This document shows positions 34,273-43,316 of a stretch of 60,029 nucleotides of DNA, in pieces. How positions within the stretch are numbered: position 1 is the stretch's first letter; every line of letters begins with the position of its first letter. The translations under genes were made by a program, and so were the position numbers. A model generated the notes under the pieces. That model worked only from the letters and a program-made list of their open reading frames with translations, ran no database searches and had not been told where the DNA came from. The stretch is from contig NZ_BPQR01000041.1 of assembly GCF_022179345.1 (NCBI RefSeq), forward strand, positions 1 through 60,029, in the 5' to 3' direction. Source of the DNA: Methylobacterium jeotgali (lineage in GTDB: Bacteria; Pseudomonadota; Alphaproteobacteria; Rhizobiales; Beijerinckiaceae).

Positions 34273-36363
34273 TCAGACGGTCTCGGGGCTCGAGAGAAAG
34301 ACCTGCACGCTGCGTGGCGGAAGAGACACCTCGCCGTCCGCCTCGACGGGTTCGAACCCCACCGGCTGCCCATCCCCGGCGGTCGAGTCGAAGGCCGCGC
34401 GCCAGGGGCCGCCGACCACCGGACTCAGCGCGAACGCGCAGGGCGCGTCGGAGCCGTTGACGAGGATCAGGACGCGGTCGTGTCCGGCATCGTCGTTTCC
34501 GGCCTGCATGCCGAAGACCCGCCGGCCCTCGTCGGCCCAGTCCTCGGCGCTCATCTCGGCCCCGCCCGGCGCGAGCCAGTGGATGTCCCGCTGCGGCTCG
34601 TCGGGATCGATGCGGGCGCCGTCGAAGAAGCGGGTCCGGCGCAGCGCCGGCTGCGCCGCCCGCAGGCGTGTCAGCGTCGAGACGAAATCCGAGAGGGCCG
34701 GGTCGGGGTCGGTCTCCCAGTCGACCCAGCTCGTCTCGTTGTCCTGACAGTAGGCGTTGTTGTTGCCGCCTTGCGTCCGCGAGCGCTCGTCGCCCATCAG
34801 CAGCATCGGCACGCCCGGCGCCAGGAAGATCATCGCCAGCATGTTTCGCACCTGACGGGCGCGCCGGGCGCGGATGTCCAGATCGTCGGTCGGCCCCTCG
34901 ACGCCGTGATTGCAGGAGAGGTTGTGGCCGTGACCGTCCCGGTTGTCCTCGCCGTTGGCCGCGTTGTGCTTGGCCTCGTAGGAGACGACGTCGGCCAGCG
35001 TGTAGCCGTCGTGGCTCGCGGCATAGTTGACGCTCGCGAGCGGCGAGCGGCCCGAGGGCTGGAAGATCTCCCGCGAGCCGGTGAGCCCCTGCGTGAGCTT
35101 CGGCAGCATGCCCCGATCGCCGCGCCAGAAGCCGCGCACGCTGTCGCGGAACTGGTCGTTCCACTCGCTCCAGCCGCGGGGGTAGCCGCCGAGCTGGTAG
35201 CCGCCGGGGCCGATGTCCCAGGGTTCGGCGATGAGCTTGACGCGGGCGAGCAGGGGGTCCTGCGCCACCGCCTGGAAGAAGGCGGCGCGGGGCGAGAAGC
35301 CGTTCCGGTCGCGCCCGAGGGTCGAGGCGAGGTCGAAGCGGAAGCCGGCGATGCCGTAGGCGCTCACCCAGTGGCGCAGGGAATCGAGCACGAGCTGCAT
35401 CACCCGCGGGTGAGCGACGTTCAGACTATTGCCGCAGCCGGTATGGTCGACGTCCCGGTACGGGTTCTCGGTGTCGAGGACGTAGTAGGAAACGTTGTCG
35501 ATGCCGCGGAACGACAGGGTCGGCCCGGTCCGGTCCGCCTCGGCGGTGTGGTTGTAGACCACGTCGAGGATCACCTCGATGCCGGCGGCGCCGAGCTCCC
35601 GGATCGCCGCCTTGAGGCCGCCCACCCCGGCCTCGCCGAGATAGCGCCCCTCCGGCGCGAAGTAGCCGAGCGGCGAGTAGCCCCAGAAGTTCGACAGGCC
35701 GCGCTCCACGAGGAAGCGGTCGTCGACGAAGCTCTGGATCGGCAGAAGCTCCAGGGCGGTGACGCCGAGGCGCAGGAGGTGCTCGACGATCGCCGGGTGC
35801 GCCAGCGCCGCGTAGGTGCCGCGCTCCGCCTCCGGCACCGAAGGGTGCCGCATGGTCAGGGCGCGGACATGCGCCTCGTAGATCACCGTCTCCGAGAGGG
35901 ATCGGCGGATCGGATGCAGGGCGAGGTCGGCGGCCTCCGGCGCGGTCACGACGCCCTTCGGCATGTAGACGGCGCTGTCGCGCCGGTCGATCAGGTTCGG
36001 CCGGTGGGCGTTGCGCCGGTGCGCGTGGAGCGCGTCGTGCCAGCGGATACGGCCGGCGATCTCGCGGGCGTAGGGGTCGAGCACCAGCTTCGCCGGATTG
36101 AAGCGGTGGCCCTGCGCCGGCTCCCAGGGGCCGTAGACCCGGTAGCCGTACATCTGGCCGGGGAGCAGACCCCGCAGGTAGCCGTGCCAAACGTCGTCGG
36201 TGCGGGCGGGCAGCCGGATGGTGCGTGTCTCGTGCCGCTCGCCCGCCTCGAACAGGCAGAGATCGACGGCGGTCGCGTGCTCGGAGAACAGGGCGAAGTT
36301 GACGCCGCGGCCATCGAAATGCGCCCCGAGGGGAGCGGCAAGGCCGTCATCGACCGCGATCAT
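34273..36363 (-). CDS. glgX: Glycogen debranching enzyme (isoamylase type)
   Basis: GlgX (GH13_11) hydrolyses alpha-1,6 branches left after phosphorylase action. The 696-aa product has a CBM48 domain (about 10-110; GVNFALFSEHATAVDLCLF in part), YEAHVRALT, ILDVVYNHTAE, D344 in GFRFDLAST, E380 in LIAEPWDIG, and SHDGYTLADVVSY. Length matches the family. It lies 43 bp downstream of otsA and 143 bp upstream of treZ on the same strand. Debranched chains would feed GlgP, MalQ-TreY and the GH13 glucosidase encoded nearby. Confidence 0.96.
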   Translation of the reverse strand: MIAVDDGLAAPLGAHFDGRGVNFALFSEHATAVDLCLFEAGERHETRTIRLPARTDDVWHGYLRGLLPGQMYGYRVYGPWEPAQGHRFNPAKLVLDPYAREIAGRIRWHDALHAHRRNAHRPNLIDRRDSAVYMPKGVVTAPEAADLALHPIRRSLSETVIYEAHVRALTMRHPSVPEAERGTYAALAHPAIVEHLLRLGVTALELLPIQSFVDDRFLVERGLSNFWGYSPLGYFAPEGRYLGEAGVGGLKAAIRELGAAGIEVILDVVYNHTAEADRTGPTLSFRGIDNVSYYVLDTENPYRDVDHTGCGNSLNVAHPRVMQLVLDSLRHWVSAYGIAGFRFDLASTLGRDRNGFSPRAAFFQAVAQDPLLARVKLIAEPWDIGPGGYQLGGYPRGWSEWNDQFRDSVRGFWRGDRGMLPKLTQGLTGSREIFQPSGRSPLASVNYAASHDGYTLADVVSYEAKHNAANGEDNRDGHGHNLSCNHGVEGPTDDLDIRARRARQVRNMLAMIFLAPGVPMLLMGDERSRTQGGNNNAYCQDNETSWVDWETDPDPALSDFVSTLTRLRAAQPALRRTRFFDGARIDPDEPQRDIHWLAPGGAEMSAEDWADEGRRVFGMQAGNDDAGHDRVLILVNGSDAPCAFALSPVVGGPWRAAFDSTAGDGQPVGFEPVEADGEVSLPPRSVQVFLSSPETV

Positions 36364-36406
36364 CGAGGTCTCGTTTCGGGATCGCGGGTCGGCGCAGTGG
36401 CGGAAC

Positions 36407-37828
36407 CTACTCGGCGGCCGCCGCCGCGGTCGGCGGCTCGCGCTCGACGGTGCGGAAGTTCTCCAGTTCGGAGAGGAAGTTGCGCGCCCACCAGTCCACG
36501 TCCTCGCGGGTCATGCGTTCGACCATGGGCTTCCAGCGGGCGAGGCGCTCGGCGCGGGGCATGTAGAGGGCGGTGCGGATCGCCTCGGCGACCTCGAACC
36601 GGTCGTAGGGGTTCACGAGGATCGCCTCGGGCAGCTGCTGCGCGGCGCCGGCAAACTTCGAGAGGATGAGGACGCCGGGATCGTCGCCGCTCTGGGCGAC
36701 GACGTACTCCTTGGCGACGAGGTTCATGCCGTCGCGCATCGGCGTGACCAGGCCGACACGGGCGGCGCGGTAGAGTCCGGCGAGCACCGGGCGCGCGTAG
36801 GCCTTGGTGACGTACTGGATCGGCGTCCAGGTCGGGTCGCCGGTGTTGCCATTGATCTCGCCGACGGTCTCGTTCACCTCGCGGGCGAGCTGCTCGTACT
36901 CGGGCACGTCGCTGCGGGATTTTGGCGCGATCTGAAGGTAGACGACGTTGCCGCGCTGGTCGGGGTTCGACGCCAGGAAGCGGTCGACCGCCTCCATGCG
37001 CTCGGGCACGCCCTTCGAGTAGTCGAGCCGGTCGACGCCGATGATCAGCTTGCGGGTGCGCAGGCCGGCGATCGTCTCGCGCACGGTGCGGTCGCTCGCG
37101 GCCTTTTCCGCGGCGTCCTTGAAGCCGGCGACGTCGATGCCGATCGGGAAGCTGCGGATCCGGGTGCGGCGCCCGTCGACCATCAGCGACCCGGCGCCGA
37201 GCGGGATCGCCCGCAGCGTGTCGCAGAGGTTGCGGGTCAGGTTCTGGACGTCCGGTTCCGTCTGGAGGCCGATGAGGTCGTAGTCGGCGATGGCGCGCAG
37301 GAGGTCGCCGCTGGCCGGCAGCGAGTTGAACACGTCCGCCGCCGGCCAGGGGATGTGGTGGAAGTAGCCGATCGGATTGGCGATCCCGAGCCCGCGCAGC
37401 TCGGAGGCCAGCGGCAGCAGGTGGTAGTCGTGCACCCAGATGATGTCGTCGGGCTCGATCAGCCCGGCCAGCGTCTGGGCGAAGAAGCGGTTGACGCGGC
37501 TGTACCCGGCATAGTCCGAGCGGGAGAACGCCCCGAGCCCGAGCCGGTAGTGCATGATCGGCCACAGCGCCCGATTGGCGAAGCCGCTGTAGTACTCGCG
37601 GTGGTCCTGGGGGCTGAGATCGACGAGGGCGTACTGGATGCGGTCGCGGTCGATGATGGTCGGCTCGTCGGAGGGCTGGTCGACGATGTTTCCGCTCCAG
37701 CCGAACCAGAGCCCCTCATAGGCGGTGAATGCCTCCTTCACCGCGACGGCGAGCCCGCCCGCGGCCACCGCCCCGCTGCCCTCGGCGGGGACGGCGACGC
37801 GGTTCGATACGATCACAAGGCGTGCCAC
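36407..37828 (-). CDS. otsA: Alpha,alpha-trehalose-6-phosphate synthase
   Basis: OtsA (GT20) makes trehalose-6-phosphate from UDP-glucose and glucose-6-phosphate. The 473-aa product starts [14 protein letters not shown] and contains [10 protein letters not shown], the glucose-6-phosphate/UDP regions [12 protein letters not shown] and [23 protein letters not shown], and [15 protein letters not shown]. All are intact. It is the first gene of the minus-strand glucan run. otsB (the phosphatase) is not in the window, so the last step must be encoded elsewhere or done by another phosphatase. The upstream 331-bp region is shared with a divergent stress gene cluster. Confidence 0.97.
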   Translation of the reverse strand: MARLVIVSNRVAVPAEGSGAVAAGGLAVAVKEAFTAYEGLWFGWSGNIVDQPSDEPTIIDRDRIQYALVDLSPQDHREYYSGFANRALWPIMHYRLGLGAFSRSDYAGYSRVNRFFAQTLAGLIEPDDIIWVHDYHLLPLASELRGLGIANPIGYFHHIPWPAADVFNSLPASGDLLRAIADYDLIGLQTEPDVQNLTRNLCDTLRAIPLGAGSLMVDGRRTRIRSFPIGIDVAGFKDAAEKAASDRTVRETIAGLRTRKLIIGVDRLDYSKGVPERMEAVDRFLASNPDQRGNVVYLQIAPKSRSDVPEYEQLAREVNETVGEINGNTGDPTWTPIQYVTKAYARPVLAGLYRAARVGLVTPMRDGMNLVAKEYVVAQSGDDPGVLILSKFAGAAQQLPEAILVNPYDRFEVAEAIRTALYMPRAERLARWKPMVERMTREDVDWWARNFLSELENFRTVEREPPTAAAAAE

Positions 37829-38159
37829 TCAGCCGGCTCCGATCCACACCCCCTCACCGCAGGCGAGGCGGTACAACCCTCGTGTACTGGGAACGCGCGG
37901 AAGCCGAGCGCGATCCGTTCCGCCTCAGCCAAGCGCGAACGCAGGGCGGTGGTCAAGACCTTTGACGCCTCCGGCTCACCGGGAAAGGCCGCCGGCCGCG
38001 CCGGCGACTCGCGCTTGGCGGCTCAGGCCCAACCGGCGAGCGCACCAACCTGCCGGGCGGCTCCTGAACGTGGCGTGACGGAGCAGCGCAGGAGGGTCGG
38101 AACTCGGCCTCCCCACCGAAGTTACTGAGCCGTAGACACCCGAGCGAGAGGCGTACCCG
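37829..38159. promoter_or_regulatory. Divergent intergenic region otsA / envelope-stress cluster
   Basis: I see no coding sequence in these 331 bp. The right side carries an EcfG-type promoter candidate (38099-38123). A GGAAC on the opposite strand near 37919 faces otsA, but its spacing to the next GTT is too long. The middle is GC-rich with short imperfect palindromes (around 37900-37923 and 37980-38010). Confidence 0.5.
38099..38123 (+). promoter_or_regulatory. Candidate EcfG (general stress sigma) promoter
   Basis: GGAAC at 38099-38103, a 17-bp spacer and GTT at 38121-38123 fit the GGAAC-N16/17-(C)GTT consensus recognised by EcfG sigma factors of the PhyR pathway in alphaproteobacteria. 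It lies 36 bp before the first gene of the four-gene cluster. The base before GTT is A rather than the preferred C. Confidence 0.6.
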
Positions 38160-38642
38160 ATGACCGTCAACGAGCCCCTCCATCCCGCGCCGGACGCGGC
38201 CGCCTCGGCAGAGCGCGAGGAGTGGCGGGGGCTGAAGCGGGACGTTGAGGGCATCGCCGACGAGGCGGCCGAGCGCGGACGCACCCTGCTCGACGCCGCC
38301 CGTCTCCAGGCCCAAGATTTCGCGGAAGGACGCAAGGCGGAGGCCGCCCGCCAGATCCAGGGCGTCGCCACCTCGGTCCGCGATTCCGGCAAGAGCTTCG
38401 AGGATCGCCCGAACATCAAGGCCTTCTTCGACAGCGCCGCCGACGGGCTCGACCAGCTCGGCGGCTCGATCGAGAACCGCAGCCTGTCGCAGCTCTACGG
38501 CGAGGCGGAGAGCTTCGCCCGCCGCGCGCCGGTGGCCGTCGCGGTCGGCACCTTCATCGCCGGCTTCGTCGCCGCCCGGTTCATCAAGTCGTCGGGCAGC
38601 GCCAGCGACCTTCCCGCCGCGCCCCGCGGCGAGGGCATCTGA
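38160..38642 (+). CDS. Membrane-anchored stress-type hypothetical protein
   Basis: A 160-aa protein with a long charged, Ala-rich helical N-terminal part (residues 1-118) and one membrane helix near the C-terminus (about 122-142, PVAVAVGTFIAGFVAARFI). The helical part has LEA/apolipoprotein-like heptads (DEAAERGRTLLDAARLQAQDF). This resembles the nutrient-deprivation-induced and ElaB/YqjD-like C-tail-anchored proteins. No enzyme motif is visible. It is the first gene behind the EcfG-type promoter and precedes the YqjE-like gene by 7 bp. A stress role in the envelope is inference from context. Confidence 0.8.
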   Translation: MTVNEPLHPAPDAAASAEREEWRGLKRDVEGIADEAAERGRTLLDAARLQAQDFAEGRKAEAARQIQGVATSVRDSGKSFEDRPNIKAFFDSAADGLDQLGGSIENRSLSQLYGEAESFARRAPVAVAVGTFIAGFVAARFIKSSGSASDLPAAPRGEGI

Positions 38643-38649
38643 GGCGGCC

Positions 38650-39054
38650 ATGGCGAACGGTCCGTCCCAGGTCCCACCGGGTAACATCCAGACGCTGCTG
38701 GGTGACGCCCTGCGCGAGACGGGGAGCCTCGCGCAGAAGGAGATCGCCCTCTTCCGCGCGGAGATGACGAGCAACATCCGCACGCTCGTCCTCGGGCTCG
38801 GCTGCTTCGTGGCCTCCGCCGTCTTCGCGGTCGTATCGCTACTCGTGCTGATCGGCGCCTTCGTGAAATGGCTCGCCACGGTGGTCGGATCGGAATGGCT
38901 GTCGGCGCTGATCGTCGGCGGCGTTCTGCTCGTCATCGCCATCGGCCTCGCCCTGTGGGGACGCAGCGCCATCTCCCTGTCGACGCTCGCTCCGACCCGC
39001 ACCACCCGGCAGGTCAAGCAGGATGCGCGGGCGCTTTCCGAGAGGGTCTCCTGA
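38650..39054 (+). CDS. YqjE-like phage-holin-superfamily membrane protein
   Basis: This 134-aa protein has an amphipathic start (LLGDALRETGSLAQKEIALFRAEM) and two strong membrane helices (about residues 46-71 and 80-103). That is the pattern of the YqjE / holin_3 superfamily (PF07332-like). Despite the family name, these are ordinary bacterial envelope proteins and there is no phage gene nearby. ATG 38650 follows GAGGCGGCC immediately after the previous stop. It forms a compact run with the DUF3618 gene, which starts one base after its stop. Confidence 0.85.
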   Translation: MANGPSQVPPGNIQTLLGDALRETGSLAQKEIALFRAEMTSNIRTLVLGLGCFVASAVFAVVSLLVLIGAFVKWLATVVGSEWLSALIVGGVLLVIAIGLALWGRSAISLSTLAPTRTTRQVKQDARALSERVS

Positions 39055-39055
39055 G

Positions 39056-39442
39056 ATGAGCGGCATGAACGAACTTGAGCGCGAGATCGAGGAGAGCCGC
39101 GCCCGTCTCGACGAGACCATCGACCGTATCCAGGATCGGCTGACCGTGCCGAACCTCGTGGACGAGATGATCGGTAACGCCCGGCGGACGCCGCTGAGCG
39201 AGGTCTACGATTCGGCCTTGGAGACGGTGCGCCGCAACCCGGTGCCGGTGCTTCTGATCGCGGCAGGCGTCGGCTGGCTGATGCGCCGGATGGCGACGGA
39301 GACGAAGTCGCACGCCTTGCGCCGGGAGGCGGAAGCCGCCGCTCGGGTGCCGGTTCTCACCACCGGGGCCGACCGCGTCTACGATCCCGATCGACCGACC
39401 CGCCGCCCCGGCGCAGCCGCCGGGGAAGAGACGCAGACCTGA
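39056..39442 (+). CDS. DUF3618 membrane protein
   Basis: A 128-aa protein with the DUF3618 signature near its N-terminus: NELEREIEESRARLDETIDRIQ in part, a coiled segment. One hydrophobic helix (about residues 60-77, PVPVLLIAAGVGWLM) follows, then a charged, Pro-rich tail. DUF3618 proteins typically sit next to YqjE-like genes, as here, and have no defined activity. It starts at ATG 39056, one base after the previous stop. GC content and codon use look like the surroundings. Confidence 0.87.
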   Translation: MSGMNELEREIEESRARLDETIDRIQDRLTVPNLVDEMIGNARRTPLSEVYDSALETVRRNPVPVLLIAAGVGWLMRRMATETKSHALRREAEAAARVPVLTTGADRVYDPDRPTRRPGAAAGEETQT

Positions 39443-39519
39443 GTTCGGCGCGGCGCCCGCCGTGCCCATGGATCGACCGGGCCCGCGACCTCCCGCAGGC
39501 CCGCGCGCAGGAGGCGAGC

Positions 39520-40392
39520 ATGAAAAGCGAATCCGGTACCACCGGCGGCCGCAACGGCCTCCCCGACGACATCGCCGCCGAGGCCGGGCTCCCGAGCCAG
39601 GACGGGCGGCGCGACCTCCACGAGGGCGAGACCGGCCATTCCGGTAGGCCGTCGCTCGATCCCCACGACAAGGCCCAGGATTACGGCTTCCGCCCCGAGG
39701 GAAGCGGCCGCGGCACGGGCTCGGCCGGCGGGTCCCGCGACTTCGGGCTGCAGCCCGACCTGCATGGCGAGCACGATCCCGTCGTGAACGGTCCTCCGGG
39801 TTACGCCTCGACGGCGGACGACCGCAGCGAGGGGCTCCAGGCCAAGGCGGCGGATCTCGCGGACAGGGCCCGGCAGGGCGCGGCCGACCTGATCGGCGAC
39901 GCTCGTGAGCACGCGGCCGACGCGCGGGACTACGCCGCCGACAAGGTCGAGCAGGCTCGGGCCCGGGCCGGCGAGGTCTATCGCGACACGCGCGATCGCG
40001 TGAGCGAGACCCTTGAGGATCGCCAGCGACAGGCGGTCTACATGGCCCGCCGGGGCCGCGTGCACCTGCGCCGCCGGCAGTCGGAAGTCGAGGCGTTCGT
40101 CCACGAGAACCCGCTTCTCGTCGGCGTCGTCGGGGTCGCGGCCGGCCTGCTGCTCGGATCTCTGCTGCCGCGCACCCGGAGCGAGGATCGCAGCATCGGC
40201 CCCTATGCCGACGAGCTGCGTGCGCAGGGCCTGTCGTACGCCCGCGAGGCCGCCGACCGCGGACGGGACTTCGTGCGCCACACCCTCGATCCCGACAACA
40301 TCCAGACCGCCGCCGAGAGGGCCGGAATCGATCCGAAGGCAGACCACGCCTCGGCCGGCGCTCCGGACGAGCGCAAGCTCCACAACCTCTGA
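39520..40392 (+). CDS. LEA-like, C-terminally membrane-anchored stress protein
   Basis: A 290-aa protein in three parts: a disordered Gly/Asp/His-rich N-terminus (1-105), a long alanine/charged helix (about 108-195, e.g. ADLADRARQGAADLIGDAREH in part) and a short membrane helix (about 200-218, LLVGVVGVAAGLLLGSLL). A further helical tail follows. The middle resembles LEA group 3 and DUF883/ElaB-type sequences. AGGAGG sits 4-9 bases before ATG 39520. It is the last of the four-gene cluster, followed by a hairpin at 40401-40427. Function is not known; a desiccation or envelope-stress role is inferred. Confidence 0.8.
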   Translation: MKSESGTTGGRNGLPDDIAAEAGLPSQDGRRDLHEGETGHSGRPSLDPHDKAQDYGFRPEGSGRGTGSAGGSRDFGLQPDLHGEHDPVVNGPPGYASTADDRSEGLQAKAADLADRARQGAADLIGDAREHAADARDYAADKVEQARARAGEVYRDTRDRVSETLEDRQRQAVYMARRGRVHLRRRQSEVEAFVHENPLLVGVVGVAAGLLLGSLLPRTRSEDRSIGPYADELRAQGLSYAREAADRGRDFVRHTLDPDNIQTAAERAGIDPKADHASAGAPDERKLHNL

Positions 40393-40400
40393 GCCTCGAT

Positions 40401-40427
40401 GCGGGGACGGCCTTGCGTCGTCCCCGC
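40401..40427 (+). terminator. Hairpin after the stress cluster
   Basis: A perfect 9-bp stem (GCGGGGACG / CGTCCCCGC) with a 9-nt loop lies 9 bp past the stop of the LEA-like gene and 21 bp before pxpB. It has no U-tract, so it may be a weak terminator or an RNA-stabilising hairpin. Confidence 0.5.
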
Positions 40428-40447
40428 GTCCGCCTCACCGTGGGCCG

Positions 40448-41161
40448 GTGCCGATCCGATTCCTGCCTTGCGGCGATACCGCGCTGACGGTCGAGTTCGG
40501 TGCCGGCATCGATCCCGGCATCAACGCCGCCGTTCTGGCCTTCGAAGCGCGGGTCCTCGAGACTGCGCCGGCCGGTGTCATCGAGACCGTCCCGACCTAC
40601 CGGTCCCTGACGATCCACTTCGATCCCTGCCTCACCGATCCGGCGAGCCTTCGGGCGACACTGCTTTCCCTCCATGCCGAAACGCCGCGTGCCCGCGTGC
40701 GTGAAGCGCGCCTCTGGCGCGTCCCCGTCGTCTACGGAGGCGCGTTCGGGCTCGATCTCGACGACGTGGCACGCCATCACGGGCTGACGAGCGCCGAGGT
40801 GATCGGGCGGCACGCGGCGCCGGAGTATCGCGTCGCGATGATCGGCTTCCTGCCGGGCTATGCCTATCTCGCCGGTCTCGATCCGTCCCTCGCCCTCTCG
40901 CGCCGTCAGACGCCGCGCCCGACGACGCCGGCCGGGACCGTGTCGATCGGCGGGGCGCAGGCCCTGATCGCGAGCGTGGCCGCGCCGAGCGGCTGGCACC
41001 TCCTCGGCCGCACGCCGGTGCGGGGCTTCATGCCGGGACGGGACCCCGTCTTTCTGTTCGAGCCCGGCGACCGCATCCGCTTCGTGCCGACCGACCCATC
41101 CGCCTGGGACGCCCTCGACCGGGCGGCGCAGGCGGGCGAGGCTGTCGCGGAGCGCGCATGA
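40448..41161 (+). CDS. pxpB: 5-oxoprolinase subunit B (KipI family)
   Basis: PxpB acts with PxpA and PxpC to hydrolyse 5-oxoproline to glutamate with ATP. The 237-aa product starts at GTG 40448 (PIRFLPCGDTALTVEFG) and has the family blocks YRSLTIHFDP, VPVVYGG, IGFLPGYAYLAGLD, TPAGTVSIGGAQ, and GRTPVRGFMPGRDPVFLFEPGD in part. It overlaps pxpC by four bases (ATGA). pxpA is not adjacent here. KipI-type proteins can also act as kinase inhibitors in Firmicutes, but coupling to pxpC favours oxoprolinase. Confidence 0.93.
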   Translation: MPIRFLPCGDTALTVEFGAGIDPGINAAVLAFEARVLETAPAGVIETVPTYRSLTIHFDPCLTDPASLRATLLSLHAETPRARVREARLWRVPVVYGGAFGLDLDDVARHHGLTSAEVIGRHAAPEYRVAMIGFLPGYAYLAGLDPSLALSRRQTPRPTTPAGTVSIGGAQALIASVAAPSGWHLLGRTPVRGFMPGRDPVFLFEPGDRIRFVPTDPSAWDALDRAAQAGEAVAERA

Positions 41162-42168
41162 GCCCGACGCTTCAGGTGGTCGAATGCGGGCCCGCGACCG
41201 GGATCCAGGATGGCGGCCGCCTCGGGTTCCAGCGGCAGGGGCTCTCGCCCTCCGGTGCGATGGACCCGGTCGCCCTCGCCGCGGCGAACGCCCTCGTCGG
41301 CAATACAGCTTGGGAAGCGGCCGTCGAGCTCGCCCTCGTCGGCGGCCGCTTCCGCGCGTCGGGCGGTCCCATCCGGCTCGCTCTCGCCGGCGCGCCTCTC
41401 ACGTTGCGGGTGGATGGCACTCCGGTGGCGGATCACCGGTCCTTCACGCTGCCGGACGGCGGCAAGCTGTCCGTGGGACCGTCCCCCGCCGGCGTCTTCG
41501 CCTATCTGGCCGCGCGCGGCGGCTTCGCGATCCCCGAACAGCTCGGCAGCCGCTCGCTTCACGCCCGGGCGGCGCTCGGCGGCCTCGACGGTCGCCCCCT
41601 GCGCGCCAGGGACCGCATACCCCTGCGCGAGACCTTGCAAGCTGGGGGTGAGCACGCCCTGCCGTCGCTCCCGCTCGACGCGGAGGAACCGCTGCGGGTC
41701 GTCCTCGGCCCCCAGGCCGACCACTTCACCCCGGAGGGGATCGCACGTTTTCTCGAGTCGACCTTCACCGTGTCGCACCGTGCCGACCGGATGGGCATCC
41801 AGCTCGACGGGCCGGAGATCGCGCATGGCCCACAGGGCTTCAACATCGTCTCCGACGCCACCGTCGCCGGCTCGGTGCAGGTGCCGGGCTCCGGCCGGCC
41901 GATCGTGCTGATGGCGGATCGCCAGACCACCGGCGGCTACCCGAAGATCGCCACCGTGATCTCGGCGGATCTGCGCCGTCTGGCCCAGCGCCGGACCGGT
42001 CAGCCGGTGCGCTTCCGAGCGGTCGAGGTCGAGGAGGCCGTCGCCATCGCCCGCGCCCATGCGGCATGGATTTCGGGACTGCCGGACCGCCTCGCTCCGG
42101 TCCTCTCTGACCAGGAGCGTCTGCTGCGGGCGAATCTCGCCGGCGATGCGGTCGACGCCCTCGGCTGA
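41158..42168 (+). CDS. pxpC: 5-oxoprolinase subunit C (KipA / biotin-dependent carboxyltransferase family)
   Basis: The 336-aa product has the PxpC pattern. It begins LQVVECGPATGIQDGGRLGF and has QGLSPSGAMDPVALAAANALVGN in part, YLAARGGF, GPQADHF, SHRADRMGIQLDGP, and the conserved VPGSGRPIVLMADRQTTGGYPKIATV region in part. It starts within the pxpB stop (ATGA), so the subunits are translationally coupled. The next gene, a UV endonuclease, is 41 bp further (or 8 bp if its GTG is used), an unusual partner. Confidence 0.94.
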   Translation: MSPTLQVVECGPATGIQDGGRLGFQRQGLSPSGAMDPVALAAANALVGNTAWEAAVELALVGGRFRASGGPIRLALAGAPLTLRVDGTPVADHRSFTLPDGGKLSVGPSPAGVFAYLAARGGFAIPEQLGSRSLHARAALGGLDGRPLRARDRIPLRETLQAGGEHALPSLPLDAEEPLRVVLGPQADHFTPEGIARFLESTFTVSHRADRMGIQLDGPEIAHGPQGFNIVSDATVAGSVQVPGSGRPIVLMADRQTTGGYPKIATVISADLRRLAQRRTGQPVRFRAVEVEEAVAIARAHAAWISGLPDRLAPVLSDQERLLRANLAGDAVDALG

Positions 42169-42209
42169 TCTGGTGGGTGTCGAATCCGGCCGAGCGGCGT
42201 TGTCGAGGC

Positions 42210-43316
42210 ATGATCGAGACCTTGACCGGCGAGGCCCCCCGCCTCGGCTTCTGCTGCAAGTTCATCCCCGACCCGCCGGCGGTGCCCTTCAAGACCAAGA
42301 AGGCGGAGCGCGAGGCGCTGCTGGCCATGAACGTCACCACCGCCACCCTCGCCTACCTGCAGCGGCTTGGCCCTGCGGCCGCGACGGACAAGCTGATCGA
42401 GATCGTCGGCCACAACCTCGACGCGCTCGCGCGGCAGATCGCATGGGTGGCGGCGCGCCCGCCCCTGGAGCGGCTGCTGCGCATGGCGAGCTCGCTCCTG
42501 CCGGGCTACACGCATCCCTTCGCGGTTCCGCTCTACGCGGAGCCCGTTCTGCGCGATCTCGTGGCGACGCGGCTCGCCGAGGTCGGCGCCCTGGCGCGGT
42601 CGGGCGGCGTGCGCCTCAGCTTCCACCCCGGCCCGTTCTGCCTCATCGCGACCCGCAGCGAGACCGCCCTCGCCAACGGTCTGGACGAGCTGCACTACCA
42701 CGCTGACCTGTTCGGCATGATGGGCTACGGCGGCGGCTGGCACCCGCATGGTGCACACGTGAACATCCATGTTGGCGCGGGCGATCCCGGCGTCGAGGGC
42801 TTCCGGCGGAACTTCGCGCTGGTCTCTCAGGCCGCCCGCGACCTGCTCACGATCGAGAACGACGAGAACCTGTTCGGCCTCGATGAGGTCCTGAAGCTTT
42901 CCGACCTCGTGCCGATCGTCCTCGATCTCCACCACCACTGGGTCGCGAGCGGCGGCGAATACATCGAGCCCGATGATCCGCGGATCGCGCGGGTTCTGGC
43001 GTCGTGGCGGGGCGTCCGCCCCATCGCGCATGTCAGCGTCTCCCGCGAGGCCCTGCTCCCCAGCCACGACGCCGACGCGCTGCCGGATTTTGCGGCGCTG
43101 CGCGAGGCGGGCCATTCCTGGCGCGATCTCGCGGCCCACTCAGACCTGATGTGGAACCGGGCGGTCAACGACCTCGTCGGACGGCACCTCGCCTGGGCCG
43201 ATTTCGAGATCGAGGCCAAGGCGAAGAACCTCGCCTCGACGGGCATCGCCGCGCATCTCACCGAGGTGGCTGCGCCTCGACGGAGCCCGGCCGAGGCGCT
43301 ATCGCGGGCCTCATGA
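42210..43316 (+). CDS. uvsE: UV damage endonuclease-like protein (UvsE family)
   Basis: UvsE/UVDE enzymes nick DNA 5' of UV photoproducts. This 368-aa product has the TIM-barrel landmarks: RLGFCCKFIPD at the start, HNLDALARQI, LSFHPGPFCLIA, DELHYHADLFGMMG, LLTIENDENLFGLDEVL and the metal-site LDLHHHWV. Compared with classical UvsE the C-terminal metal/lysine region reads IAHVSVSRE and is divergent, so substrate range may differ. I start at ATG 42210; GTG 42177 would add 11 residues and neither has a convincing ribosome site. The stop overlaps the hydrolase start (ATGA). Confidence 0.85.
   Translation: MIETLTGEAPRLGFCCKFIPDPPAVPFKTKKAEREALLAMNVTTATLAYLQRLGPAAATDKLIEIVGHNLDALARQIAWVAARPPLERLLRMASSLLPGYTHPFAVPLYAEPVLRDLVATRLAEVGALARSGGVRLSFHPGPFCLIATRSETALANGLDELHYHADLFGMMGYGGGWHPHGAHVNIHVGAGDPGVEGFRRNFALVSQAARDLLTIENDENLFGLDEVLKLSDLVPIVLDLHHHWVASGGEYIEPDDPRIARVLASWRGVRPIAHVSVSREALLPSHDADALPDFAALREAGHSWRDLAAHSDLMWNRAVNDLVGRHLAWADFEIEAKAKNLASTGIAAHLTEVAAPRRSPAEALSRAS

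Noticed and set aside
37895..37925. GGAAC on the minus strand facing otsA as a second EcfG promoter.
   Set aside because: The distance to the next GTT is about 20-22 bp, longer than the 16-17 bp spacer required.
38650..39054. A holin-superfamily protein could indicate prophage remains.
   Set aside because: YqjE-like proteins are ordinary chromosomal envelope proteins, and no integrase, capsid, terminase or lysis genes are nearby.
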